Below, one piece after another: positions 12,501 through 24,720 of a DNA stretch of 64,000 nt. Positions within the stretch are counted from its first letter, which is position 1, and each line of letters starts with the position of its first letter. The stretch comes from Camarhynchus parvulus (Eukaryota; Chordata; Aves; Passeriformes; Thraupidae). The stretch covers positions 76,695,689 through 76,759,688 of the forward strand of contig NC_044571.1 of the NCBI RefSeq assembly GCF_901933205.1. Reading direction: 5' to 3'. The notes under the pieces were generated by a model. That model made no database searches, was not told where the DNA came from, and saw nothing but the letters and a program-made list of their open reading frames with translations. The translations under genes and the position numbers were made by a program.

Positions 12501-15500
12501 AAGCAGAACTGAAGGGACAGAAACATAGAGGCAGTCTATCAGAGCTGATCTTATGCTCTTACAGACAGGCTGCTCTTGATAGGGTCAGGAGACCATTTCC
12601 AAAGGTATACTGTGGAAGGCGAGCTCCAGGAAACAAGTTGCTTATTTTTTTTCCTAAGCTTTCACTGGACACCACTCCTGAATACAGCTGGACTCCCAGA
12701 GGGTTTACTGTTTGGCAATACTCAATGATTTGTTTGGAAATTTGAACAACATAAAATTCATTAATTTTGCCATTCTTTCAGAAAGAGCGGGTGCTGTCCT
12801 CACAGTTTTAGATGACCTGCTTATTTTACTAATTTCACCATACTTGTTTTCAGACTTGGATTCAGAAAGTGATTCTCACTATGTAAAGTGAGGTTGGAGG
12901 CAAATTTTCATTGAAGAATCACCATTGCCACAACAGAGAACCAAGACAGATATGTAATTTCCAACAGGAGATCTTTGAGAAATGCTGCTTAAAATGAGTT
13001 GCAATGAGTTCCGCTATTTTTTATTACTAAAGTTTATTATTCTAAGGTATTTATTCACTTAAAAAAAAGAATCAAGAAATGAATGACAGAAGGCTTAATT
13101 AAACCCATTATGTGTCTGTCATGATGACACTGGCAACAAATCCATACAGATTGTTTCAAATTTTGCTTCAGGAAGTCTTATGTTTCACAACAACAAAGAG
13201 CTTAAGCATGTGCTGAATTTTAAGGATGTACATCACTCCACCAGCTTCAAAAGGATTATGCAGATACTTTGAGATGAAATGCCTTTTTAGACTAGAGCCA
13301 AAGTCCTTAGCATTTTGCACCACTGAACTTAGTTATATAAGCTGAATATTTCACTAAACAACAAAGTATCGTCACAACTAAAATTCAAACAATTTCATTT
13401 TCCAGACTTCTACTCTGGCTGAAAACATATTTTTTCAACATTTTTATATGAAAAAAGTATATATTTCAGTTAATTTATTTCCTGATCCTCTTAAAAAAAG
13501 AAAGGGCTAGATTGCAGAATTTTAAAGTAGATATGCGTGAGTAGTTTGAACATTTATGTAGGAAATTGTGGCTGGAAAGAACAGCTGAAACTGTTGGTAG
13601 AGTTTGACAAATTCACATTAATTTCAAATTCACTAAATGATACCCTTAAAATAATAAATTATTTATTAATAAAATGCAAACAGTTCTACACAAAATTTAC
13701 TTTTTCTGGCATTTACATATGGTTTTCAGGTGCCTTTTAAGCATATATTTTCTGAAGAGAGCATACTGAGATAGTGAAGAAAAAAATCCAAAATATTGTA
13801 GTGCAAGTCACTGTTGTATGTGTAGCTACTCCTAACTGATACAGTAACATTCTTCACACAGCTATGATGCTTTCAGAACAAAGCAGTCACAAACTTAAAA
13901 GTTTATTACAGGATGATCAGGGACACTTTTGAAACTGAAAGTACTACCACCTGCATTTTGATTTCTTTTCTCACTTCAGTTTTCACCTTTCATTTATAGT
14001 ACCTAAAACTGTTTAGATTGATATGATTTTGAAGTAAATGTTGCTATTGTAATGCCATTTTGTAATTGTGCTTCTTCTGGAGTGAACATGAGAAACAAAG
14101 GCTTTTCTCAAGTCTAGAGGGTTTAAATAAATCAACTGTTTACAAATTAATGCTAGGAAATTATGATATATATCCAATAAGGTGTCCAGGGAGCATGATG
14201 GCAGGAAAGAAACATAGGTGATTAAATTAAATTCTTAGTAGGTGAAGTCAATTAAAAGGTTGACAAAATGTGCTGTGATAGAATGGGCAATGTGCAGGCT
14301 GTCTCCTCAGGAAACTATTGATATATAAGTCTGCAGCATGGGTGACTTTTTATTCTGTACATCATTGGTCAGTCATCGTAGATCATCCATTGGAAAAAGA
14401 CATTTAAATTAAATCTAATCAATACCCTTCATTGTAGATTAAAGGGAATAAGACAGATTTAGTAAAAGAAAAAAGGAAATTATGCAAAGAAGCCAGTGAC
14501 AATTGGATTAAAAAAATTGCAGTGAGGTGTTCCATAAATGACAGGTGAGAACTTGTTTTCCCCTACCACTTTAAGTTTTTAGTCCAGACTGTAAATATCA
14601 CTGAGATGCTAGGCTTGTGAAAGGTTGAATAATCCACAGATAAAAGAAAGCAATTTTGTTTTGTGACCTAATGGAATATAGATATTGTACATGTGGCAAA
14701 GGTAAGCACAAAATACATCTGCTGTTGTAGCCAGTTATTAGGACACTGCCCCAAAGAGAAGCTGTGGTACCCCATACAAAAATATGCAGTTGTTTTGCAG
14801 TAAGGCAGATAGACTTAGTCAAGCTGAAATATATCTATTTTTTTCAATTATGCATCAGGTTTTGTTTTTATGGAAAAAATATACTTCTAATTTCATTTAC
14901 AGCATGGGATAGTTTTCTTTTTTTTTTACTTGCTCTCTAAAAATAGCATAAACCAGCATGACCTTGGGCATGAGACATCATAGGAAATGCAAAGAAAAAG
15001 AGAAAAGAGAACTTTTATTGAGTTTAAATCTTCAAAAGTACTTGCTGTGGTAGTTTAAAACTTCAGGCAGACCTTTAACTGCACATAACTGGTCTTCCAA
15101 TTTTGGTCCATAAAAATAACCAGCGATAGAGTAGGTTATTTCAAGTATTATATCTCTAAGCACATACAGAGTAATGTTCACTTTATATCTCTTTCTCTTT
15201 CAAATCCAAAGACATGATATAAGTACCTCAAAGTATTTCCTATTTTAACTGTGCACACATATGCAAATGATATAGTACATAAACATTTATATTTGCAATG
15301 CATCACCAGTGCTGAATTACATGATAATAACCATAGCAACGGGGCTTTTGGCCATGGAACTGGGAGAGAACTAAGGGCCAGTGTAATAAACATGCTCTCC
15401 TTTTTCAGGTTTCATGGTATTTTTACATAGGCACCTTAGAGTACACACTTTGTCCTTAAGATGGTGTCAAAGGCCTTGGTTAATGATCCCTGCTCCATTT

Positions 15501-15928
15501 TGAGCTGCATGCCTTTTCTCTTTTTAATTAGAAGAACGACTTTCAAGTTGCAAAGAGGTAACTATTTTCCACAGAGGTACAACCAATTGTTTGAATTGCA
15601 TTCAAACAGTTACATGAACTTAATTTTTGTTGTTTTTTTTTTTTTTTCCAGTGAAAGTGGTATGTTTCTAACATTTTGGAATCAATATCCATGGTTTTCA
15701 GCAATAAAAAAGAAAACGAAGGCCATTATGTGTAGCTCTGTATCTCATAGTCAGAAATGGCTTTGCTTTTCCTTGGTATTATAGATAACCCTTCAAGCCA
15801 TTAAATCCCAGTAAAACTGTAGAACACCAATTACTTTAATTACTTTAAGGTTAGGACATTTCCTAAAAAAATCTATTCTAATGCTTTACTTTCTGTCTTA
15901 CTGAAATCAACTGGACACATGCAGGCCA

Positions 15929-15995
15929 GCTGTTAGCAAGAAATACTTCCCTATAAAGGTGGTGAGCCACTGGAAGAGGTGGCTCTTGGATCTGA
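15929..15995 (+). mobile_element. Short CR1 relic
   Basis: 'gctgttagcaagaaatactt' followed by 'ccctataaaggtggtgagcc' and 'actggaagaggtggctc' parallels the CR1 block agctgttaggaagaaattct / gtgagggtggtgaggcac / tggaacaggttgcc. Only this block survives. Confidence 0.65.
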
Positions 15996-16576
15996 CCTAA
16001 AACAACTTTTCAGTGATACAAGCTTCTGGTATGTTAGTATGAGCTTACAGTGTGGTGACATCATTAATCTTGAATTAATTTAAACAACACTAAAATCTGA
16101 GATGCTGCATAATGCAAATATTATTTCAACATGGACAGCAACTATTTAAGATCAGGGAATTGAAGAAGCATTAAAACAAGATCAGAAGAGAAAGTATCAT
16201 GCTACATAGAAATGAAACTACAAATACACATTGAACTGGAAATTGCTCTTGTGAACAAGTTTCTCACAAACTCTTCTAAAAGAGCTTCAATCAGTTATTA
16301 CTCTAACATTTTAAAAATATTTTTATGTCCTTATAACAGCTTTTTCTCTGATGCAAGTCCTGCAGCATTATTTACTACACCTCAGCACTTCCAAAAATCA
16401 TTTTGCCATTAAACTTTCCTAAGAAACTTACATAACAATTTCCAAATACTTTAATGGACAGAAATCACATTCCAGACATTAAAATGTAATAATTTTGATA
16501 CTTGTAAAAGTAGGTCTGTAAGATAATACAAACTTAAAAATCCAATGAAAATAAACCCTTGAAACAAAATCTTTTC

Positions 16577-16595
16577 TTTTTTTTTTTTTTTTTTT
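16577..16595. repeat. T19 homopolymer
   Basis: Nineteen consecutive T (poly-A on the CNTN5 sense strand). No retroposed gene was recognised next to it. Confidence 0.9.
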
Positions 16596-17635
16596 ACTTT
16601 ATCTAAATTTATTTTAATGGAGAAGGTAATAATATGGGCACCTGAATTAACTATTGGATGTGGATGTGGCTATTGAAACTCATAGGCCTTCAATTGTTGA
16701 AACTCAAAGTTCTTCAATTGAGCTTCAGCTCTCACTTTCCCTCTTTATTTTTTTTTTTTTCAATTGGAGTTTAAATAGCCACCTCTTAGCCCTACTCTTG
16801 ACCTGGGAACAGAAATCTGAGGTTCAGACTGTGGAACCATGCATTTTTACCAGTGATTGGCTTCTCTAACCAAGAGATTTGTTGTAGGATAGTTTTCTTG
16901 TCTAAAAGACAAAATGCAGCAAGATTTTCTCAGAAGCTACATTTAAGTCCAATAATACCATGATACTCTTGTGGTGCTTAGAGTTTTAACCATGCTGCCA
17001 TGGCATGAGCAAATTTTTACAAATGTCATTATTCTTCCCAGCTCAGAAGTAGGTGGATAGTACCATGATCTCCTAACAAATACCTTGAAGGAATATGTAG
17101 CAGATAAGAATAAAGCAATAAATTAAAGAAGTCTGACCTGACCAGGGAGGGGTGGATCAAGGGAAGATCAGACCTCACTGCTGAGTTCTTGACAACACCA
17201 GATGTGTTAGTAGACATGCAGATGGCAACTTCTCCTTAAACCCATTTTTCCAGCTGTGGCTATATGAAGATCTGCCTCATATTTAATAGGATTGTCTTAT
17301 TTTCAGCGGGATCTGAGAAACTAGGATGGAGTTTCTTTTTTCACTCCTCCTCTTAAAAACCATTCATGGTAGGATTTATTTAGATAAACAAATAAAATTA
17401 TGTTGAATTTCTTCCTGTAAAATGCTGAGGGGAAGTTAGGGTTGGAGAGAAATCCTGGCCCTGTTTTTCCTGCTAGTATGTTTGAATATAGAGCATCCTA
17501 TTGATAGACCATAGTGTTTACTTGGGATCATGAACTATTGATATATTCTGAAAAGTATATTGTAGTGAATGATTACAAAAGCTAAGACATTTTTGGTTTC
17601 CATTAATGACTATAAAAACCCCTTTACTTTTGTAT

Positions 17636-17675
17636 TGTATGAAAGGATATGTATATGTATGAAAGGATATGTATG
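17636..17675. repeat. 20-bp tandem duplication
   Basis: Two adjacent copies of TGTATGAAAGGATATGTATA that differ only in the last base. Confidence 0.92.
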
Positions 17676-18127
17676 TAAAAACAAGGACATAAACCATATA
17701 TATTTACATACATATATACATGAAAAAAAGCAGTTAGGTGCATACTATTCAATAGATATATAGGCACTTTATCTCTTTCTATTCCTATGTTTACAGTTCT
17801 TTCTTTCCTGCTCAGAGAGTGTGGCAAAATGATAGATGTTTCAGGAAACTAGCAATGAGTGAAATACATCACTGCAGAGTATTCAAGTATGCCATTAAAG
17901 TACAGCATTTGAGATCATGTACTAGAGTTATTTTCCCTGATGATTCTGTTTTAAAAGTAACAAGTCTACAGAAAATCACTAACATCCACGAAGTATTTTA
18001 TGTCTAATATTTTTTTCTAGCTCAACAATGTCAGTGTCACTTGTATAACATATTCAAATTGCAATTTAATGCCTTATCAAGCAATGTAAAGATCTGATTT
18101 ATCAATATTTAAAAAAATGTTACTCAC

Positions 18128-18303
18128 ATGCAAACTGAAGAACAGCCTCTCTGCTTAAAATACTGCCAAACATGTTGGTAGTTAAACATTGGTACTGTCC
18201 AGAATCTTTCATTTCACTGGGGTTGCTGATGATCAAACTTCCTTCTATTAAACTGAAGCGATAATCACTTTCAATGTCGATTTCAGTTCCATTTCGAAGC
18301 CAT
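18128..18303 (-). CDS. CNTN5: CNTN5 coding exon: second half of Ig domain 1 (core Trp, second Cys)
   Basis: This 176-nt exon finishes the split Arg codon (AG|A) and encodes [20 protein letters not shown], then [19 protein letters not shown], then [19 protein letters not shown], ending in the first base of the next codon. W-RNGTEID contains the core Trp of the Ig fold and an N-glycosylation sequon (Asn-Gly-Thr). D-G-YQC is the F-strand motif with the second disulfide cysteine, pairing with the Cys of the 23378-23501 exon. The minus-strand acceptor follows a T/C tract and ends in CTAAG, an AAG acceptor, which is less common than CAG or TAG. The donor is GCAT|GTGAGTA. The outgoing phase is 1, as expected for the border between Ig1 and Ig2 in contactins. 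WLRNGTEID and SILSREA agree with CNTN5 as I recall it. No stop or frameshift is present. Confidence 0.96.
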
Positions 18304-21300
18304 CTTAGGGGAAAAAAAAAACCAAACCCACTGAGTATTTAATAGCCAAGTGAAGGTATCAAGCTTAGGACACAGAATCTGACAGCGCCAGTTGCAATTA
18401 CAGCTATTCAAAGATATCCTGTGCAGCAATACATTAATCTGGCAAAACTTGAAAGCAAAAAACACAAGCAAAACCTGATCTTCAGCCTCTGAAGAAAATG
18501 GATATTCTTTGTTTTGCCTATGCTGAATGAAAATAATGAGCGCTTCTTTTTTTCTTCTTTCCCCCCCAAAAAACTCCTAATTTTCACAAAGGCTTAAGAA
18601 TTGAAAACTGCATAGCAGATGCATCCTTTATGTCAAAAATGGGAATTTTACTGTGCTTATGATAATCAAAGTTTTAATTCATATTCTATCATTATAGCCT
18701 TAGGCCCAGCTGAGCTTACAGATACTGCACTACATACAAACAAGGAAAAGTTTTTTCCATTCTTTCAGCATTTGTTCTTCTCAGCCCAAGAAACAGAGAC
18801 ACCTCATTTAAATACAGAAAAAAGAAGAGCAAGACCTGTGAAGAGCAGGGAGGTAGATTGACGTACATAGGCTGCTATACAATATAGGATTTTGGCATCA
18901 GACAAAGACAAAATAATATCATATGAATCAGTATACACGGAATTCAAAGACTGGAACAGAAGCCTGAAATTAACTGCTGGATGGCCAAGGGCAGTTCCTG
19001 GCAGCTACTAGGTACATGAAAACTAAGAACAAATAAACAGTCTGAATAAAGAGTGCTAAGTTAGGGAGGTGTTTGGGAGTGAAATAATAAGCCTGAGCAG
19101 TAACTTCAAGGATGGGAGTGAAGATAAGATGGAAAAAGCCAGGCTGTAGGAAACATTGAAAGTATCCCAACTGAGGCAAAGTTTTGAATGATTCCTGAAT
19201 AAACACTTATTTTTATGAGGTTTCAGAAGTAACCTGTGTGTCTCATAATTTTTCAGTTGTGCAAGTGGTTTTATGGGTTGTGTTTCCTGCCTGTCCCAGA
19301 TATTGTCTGCCAAAAAGCCTCAGCCTCCCATACATCTCAAAAGACAGAAGCAACAAACCCTGTAATAGTCCTCTGGCTGCAAGAGAAAATATTTTGTGTG
19401 GTAGATTAATAGACATCAGAACTCAGGAATAACCTCTTATATGTGTGTGTTTGCAGTTTCTGAATAAAAGAAAAACATCCACATATGAAGACTTTTAGAT
19501 TCTCTTTTTTGTCAAAGTGTAATTACATGAAATTGTAAGAAGAATGCAAAGAAGAGATAAGCAGTGTAAACAGGGTACAATTATTATAATCCCCAGATAT
19601 TTTTCATTACTCTTTTGCTGTCGTTCTGCAGCTTCTAAGTTGGCTTGGGAAATTTCCAGGAACTTGCAAGCTTTGCCAGAGATCAGCAAAGACTGGAAGA
19701 ACTTGGCAACATTTAGACTCCAGAGACAACTTTAACAAAGCAAAATAATTATTAATTCACCCTATCTTGTTAACATTCATGGTGAATAGGGTACAGAGAG
19801 CAGAAGTCAGCTGCAGTAGTGGTGAATATTTCTTAATCCAAAGGTCAGAATTGTCAGAATTTGGATGAACTGCAAATCTCCTATTTGTCCCTTCTTTTCA
19901 CAATTGGACTTTTGATTGCGAGCACCTCTGCTTCACTGAATGTTAGAAATGAAGCAGCATTGAAAATTTATTTATATTTTAAAGGACAGCAGGGGAAGTT
20001 TGGCAGGATTAACTATGTTTTTAAATAGATAACTTACAAAGATGAGGTAAATAGGAAAGGAAGTTTTAATTTGAACATTTGAATATTAGTTTATATTTTG
20101 AATGAAATCATAACAAAGGTTAACTTTTTCTACATATATCCCTGTCTATATATGTGGGAAAAAAAAAGCAAAAATAATTGATTTTGAATGGAAATTTAGG
20201 TAGGGAAAAGGAAAAAAAAAAATCCTGTTTTGGCATTTCCAAATGAGAACTGCCACAAAATTCAGTTAAACTAGCTTTTTTCGTTTAGTTTCATTTTCAG
20301 CTAAGTTCAATTAAAAAATAAATTCTTTGAATTATACCTCAAAACTTTGGATCTTGATAGTTACCTGCCTCCATATCTTGTGGTCAATTCTGAGGGACTG
20401 TATTCCCCTCACGTAATCTATGCACATTATAGGAAAACAAACACTGAATTAGGTGACTTTTTTCTAGGTAACCTGACTGATCTGGAAGGACAGAACCCAA
20501 AATACAACACTTCCAAGGTCACAAAATGTTAGGAAAACTCAGATGCATTTTTTCTTGAAGAAAAGTGACAGATAATATTTCAAATTACTATAATCTGGTT
20601 TAAGCAGACAAAAAATAATTTTTAGAAAACTTTTTCAATTGCAGTGATTGAAACTGACAAAACAATTACTAGCCGGCTTATGTGTGTCCTAAGTAAAAGA
20701 GTCCATGGAGGGTTTCACAATCAGTGAAAGCCGTGTAGTTAAGTGGTATCTCAGGGAATTCAACACCTGCTTGTAGCTCAGTAACTCCGCTGACCTGTGA
20801 GATCTCACAGGAGGTTTGTGAATGCCTGTATTCATCATCAAAGGGATTGCAGTTATTGTCTTCATTGTGCTACCCCTGACTTGTGATGCTAAGGTATGAT
20901 TTGCAGAAATGCTAAGCAAACAGAATCAGTTTATCACAGGGATATTCCCTAAAACTATGTATCAAAATACCTAATGACTGAAAGTCAATAAATTAAAACC
21001 TGTTATTTCGGGGTAGAGTTTGGATAAGGAGAAACAAAGTTTTTTGAAAGGAGGAACATCTTAAATGATGTGAACATTCTCCATTCCATTAAAACAAAGT
21101 CATTTCCAAGAACAAAAAGAAAAAATTGTAAACAGGTTATGAACACTGGGGCACAAATTACACAGACTAAAGAACTGAATTTTAAAAAAGGCAGAGATAA
21201 CTTAACATTGAAATTTTTGAGTGCTTGAAATGTTCTTGTAATATAAATTTGAATAAATACATACTGTGCTTTGGTTTTGGCCAAAAATAATTCTTAGCAG

Positions 21301-21680
21301 CACATGCCTCAGAGCACATGTAAATAAAGGTCCAGCGCAGCTGGCCAGGGCCTTAGGTAATGTGGTTAGGTAGAGGCATACTCAAAAAACTTTGTATATC
21401 TGTAGATCTTTTGAGGCTAAATACCCTCTACGTTTGTCCTGAAGAATAGTATCTTCCTCAGAGAGTAATTTTTACTTCTTTTCCCTCCCTTTGAATGGCA
21501 GTGTGCATTGCAAATGCTGCGCAGATAAGCGGCAGCAGGAGAAGTTAAACTGTGCTGTTTGAGTTAGGCCTTTTGAGTTTAATCTCTCCTTCCATGAGCA
21601 ACAGTCGGGAAAGTTTGCTTATGAGGCTGCTGACACCAATTAATCTCTGGAGAATTGAAGAAATGGATATCAAAAAGCCA

Positions 21681-21740
21681 TAAAGCATCCCAGGTTGGAA
21701 AAGATTTTAAAAGATCATTTTCTCTAACATTATATGGAAA
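21681..21740 (-). mobile_element. CR1 3'-end relic, minus orientation
   Basis: 'ggttggaaaagattttaaaa' then 'gatcattttctctaac' parallels the reverse complement of the CR1 3' end (ggttggaaaagacctttaag / atcatcgagtccaac). It is short and diverged. Confidence 0.6.
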
Positions 21741-22129
21741 ATGGAGCCTAGATGAGATGATTTTTGTTTGTTTGCATCTTAAAAGGCTTCAGTGATTACC
21801 GAGGAGTAAGAAACCTTCTTGCCTCTTGCCTTCTCCATGTAGCTCTCTGTGAAGAAAGAGTCCTTATCATCTTTATAGTCACCCTTTAAAACATGCTGAA
21901 AGTCTGTATTTGTTGATTGCATTCCACTGGGAAAATGCAAAAAAAATGGTTGGATGAAGAAAGGAGATGGCATAAATTCTCCACAAACAAAATTTCTCCA
22001 AGAATAATGAGGTTTTTGGGGAGACTTGAATATAGGACTCTCCTCTTTTGGGGGTGAATTTGTGCCTTTTCCCATAGTCACAGGCTATGTTTAATGGACG
22101 GAGCACACTTTCACAATGTGTGGCACTAA

Positions 22130-22162
22130 CCCCCTTTTTTTCTCTTTTTTTCTCTTTTTTTT
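22130..22162. repeat. T/C-rich low-complexity tract
   Basis: C5 followed by three T-runs of seven to nine bases separated by CTC. Confidence 0.85.
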
Positions 22163-23377
22163 TATGATCAAAAATCACCAGTAGGTAACAGAATTTACAC
22201 ATGAAATGTCAGTAAAGAATGCAACATAGCTTTCATACTAAATAGTGAGGAATTCATGCTATTCTAGTTTGGAGAATTTCTGGATATTCATTCCTAATCC
22301 CGTGTTACATGTTTTAGTCATGCCTGTGCTGTCGGGGGAGGAGGTGGCTTGTATCATGCATCAGATCCATTTAATGAGTGCATATGTTGCAAAGAGGCAG
22401 ATTGAATTGTTATAATGTTTAAAGATGGTACTGCTTCTGGATTTCTTCAAGTTATAGAGATGCAAGAGCTCTGATTCAAGTAGCTCTAAGGAAAATTCAA
22501 CCAGAATTCTGAAGAATCCACAAGTTAAATAAGGGTAAAAGGCAAAAGACAAAAGGCAGAACTGATGATTGCCATCTATGATAAAAAACAATAAGGGTCC
22601 TTATGTTCCCTTTATAATTGAAGAATGATTCTATGAGAAAAGATGAAAGGTATGTGGGAAAAAATAACCAACCATATGTTCCCCCAGCCCTCTTACATCA
22701 CTAGTAATTTACATAAAATATGAGCAGAGACAGATATAAGCAAATGGGTAAGGTGACTGCAACATACTGCTACCACCTGTAAGTGAGCACCATCAATAAA
22801 CTGCACTCTGAAGCTCACAGATGTGTCATCACAGGCCTGAATAATGGATAACCATGGCCCACATGTCTGTATGGAAAAATAAGCAACAGATGATAGTTGC
22901 AGAGGAATAAAATGGTAGGCTTGTGAGTGAAAAACAACCAGATTTGACACTGCCATGGTATCTTGTAGTGCCAAGTCACATCATCTAATGTACATATACT
23001 TTACTGCCTTCCCTATATGTTGGGATAGTATTTTGTAGCTTTATAGATGTTTAGAAATAAAAAGGAAACCCAAAGAATTAGATATTTTTTGTCAGTTGTT
23101 GCAGGCACAATTCAATAAATGGGACAAAAGAGTCTTTCCACATGGATAGAAATGATGCAGAGAGTATATAATTTGAAACTTAAAATATTGCTTTGCCTTA
23201 ATCACTGCCATTTCTACTTTCTTGCTTTTTCACAATCACAAAAAGCATTCAATCAGGAAAACTACTAGTGTCAGAGAGCTGTTTCTGTTGTTTCTCACCA
23301 AAATACATTGACTCTCAGAGTAGGATTGCAGTGGCTAATATTCTGAAAGCTAAAAAATAAAATTCTAAAACAGATAC

Positions 23378-23501
23378 CTGTATGTAGGAGTAGGATTTCC
23401 ACGTGCTTGACAATTCAGAGACACTTTCTTTTCCTCAGAATCAGTTGGAAAAATCATATCATCTGGCTCTTGTACAAACACCGGCCCATAATCAACACTT
23501 T
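23378..23501 (-). CDS. CNTN5: CNTN5 coding exon: start of Ig domain 1 (first Cys)
   Basis: This 124-nt exon completes the split Glu codon from the previous exon and reads [19 protein letters not shown], then [22 protein letters not shown], ending in the first two bases of an Arg codon. [11 protein letters not shown] is the typical entry into Ig1 of the contactin-3/4/5/6 group, and V-LNC--RGNP is the B-strand with the first disulfide cysteine. The minus-strand acceptor is TTTTTTTGACAG and the donor is ACAG|GTATCTG. The incoming phase is 1 and the outgoing phase is 2, which fits both neighbours exactly. The Ig1 domain is cut just before its core Trp, an exon layout I associate with the contactin family. 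The wording is closer to CNTN5 than to CNTN4 or CNTN3, but the decisive evidence for CNTN5 is the upstream exon. Confidence 0.96.
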
Positions 23502-23880
23502 CTGTCAAAAAAATAAGTGCTACTGTTTAGAAAAGCTCAAAAAATGCAAATGTGTTATAGATTTTATAATGTGAGATTAAAGTATGCATAATTATATTTG
23601 TTTTCCGAAGGTTCATGTTGCATTACTTTTGATGTTCTATTAAAAAGCAATTATTAAAAGGAAAAAAAAAAGACAATGAAGAAATATAAAATAAATTACT
23701 AAGTGAAGCATAAAACATATAGTATGATTTAAGTGTTTATTATGTCTAAGAATGGATTTCTCATCAGATATATTTTGGCCTGAAGTCTAGTGAGAAGCTC
23801 AAGAGACTTAAGAGGAATTAACTCTGCTTATAGTGAGCAAGGTAAGCAAAACATTTCCTACTGCTTGCAGCAGCTTATGT

Positions 23881-23946
23881 CACAGAAAACTGATACACAA
23901 TATTCCCTCCCCTTTCCACAGAAGACTAATACACAATTCCCCTTCC
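23881..23946. repeat. Imperfect tandem duplication, about 36-bp unit
   Basis: CACAGAAAACTGATACACAA and CACAGAAGACTAATACACAA head two adjacent units, each followed by a TTCCC-rich part. The second unit is a few bases shorter. Confidence 0.85.
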
Positions 23947-24667
23947 TTACGTCAAGGAGTGCTAAGAAAAATCATTCAGAAAATTAATGACAGCCAATGT
24001 CTGTTACTAAATAATATATAGCTAAATCTGACATTTCATTTTCCTCCACTGTCTTGTCTAATTTTGGCATGTACCTTTATCTTGATAAGAATTTACATTT
24101 CTGAACTAAAAAAAGCTGTACAGACCCATAGAACACATCTGTGATTCCAGTTCATTCATATTATGAAGTGAGAAGTGTAACCCTTCAGAAAAGTAAAAGG
24201 TCACAAGCAGAGTATTCCTGACATGTTGGTCTGAATGAAAAAAATTCTCACTGTGTACCAGAAGCCTGTGGAATTTTAATATTTTTAGGTTACTCTAGAC
24301 TCATGGATGATTTAATCACACGGTGCTCTTCATCTTTAAAGCACTAGCCTGTCTGCAGAGAGGTAGTGGCATTGTCCTGCTACTTGCAATGAAACATATG
24401 GGAGCAGGGTTTTCCCTGCTGGTTTTAGGGTTTCATGTGTTCATGGGATAGATGTCCTCCAGTTCTTACTGAGGACAGCACACTACATTAAACATTTTAT
24501 AACGTCCTGCTGTATTTGTCCTACCAACAGCAGCTTGAAGTGAAAAAAGGTATACCTGAAGACTTGGAGTTTGGTCACTCACCTGAAAATTACTTACTAC
24601 ATTGTTTTGCCAACTCCACACAGCTTCAAACACATGTTAGGGTTTCACAGTTTTGGGAACTGTAACA

Positions 24668-24720
24668 TTTATCATACTAATTTAATACTTTATCATACTA
24701 ATAATAACCTTTATCATATT
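24668..24720. repeat. Triplicated TTTATCATA motif
   Basis: Three closely spaced copies of (T)TTATCATACTAAT or a variant. This is AT-rich short repeat structure with no other content. Confidence 0.7.

Larger units (their letters stand above)
1..18127 (-). other. CNTN5: CNTN5 intron downstream of the Ig1 exon pair (partial)
   Basis: This is AT-rich non-coding DNA transcribed as intron of the minus-strand gene. I saw no further contactin exon; the next expected one would begin Ig domain 2. It holds CR1 fragments (3064-3228, 6065-6455, 6495-6770, 15929-15995), an old MIR-like SINE tail (8815-8980), several simple repeats and a perfect hairpin (1006-1044). Open frames such as 12467-12745 (+) and 15461-15784 (+) show no recognisable domain and lack supporting context. 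The rest shows no feature I can support. Confidence 0.75.
18304..23377 (-). other. CNTN5: CNTN5 intron within Ig domain 1 (phase 2)
   Basis: This intron separates the two halves of Ig1. It is bounded on the minus strand by GTATCTG at the donor and CCCCTAAG at the acceptor. It contains a short CR1 3'-end relic near 21681-21740, pyrimidine-rich tracts near 22130-22162, and a stretch at about 21480-21670 that looks like a conserved non-coding element. No second gene was recognised inside it. Confidence 0.9.

Noticed and set aside
12467..12745. 92-codon plus-strand frame with a basic middle
   Set aside because: No recognisable domain; the length is within chance for a window of this size.
15461..15784. 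107-codon plus-strand frame
   Set aside because: No family recognised, Phe-rich centre from a T-tract near 15630-15649, and no splice or promoter context.
18283..18471. 62-codon minus-strand frame overlapping the Ig1 exon border
   Set aside because: It lies mostly in the intron and is in a different frame from the exon.
21779..22081. 100-codon minus-strand frame containing DYKDDKD, similar to the FLAG epitope
   Set aside because: The similarity is to a synthetic tag and is only partial; no vector sequence surrounds it, no domain is visible, and the frame is not continuous with CNTN5 exons.
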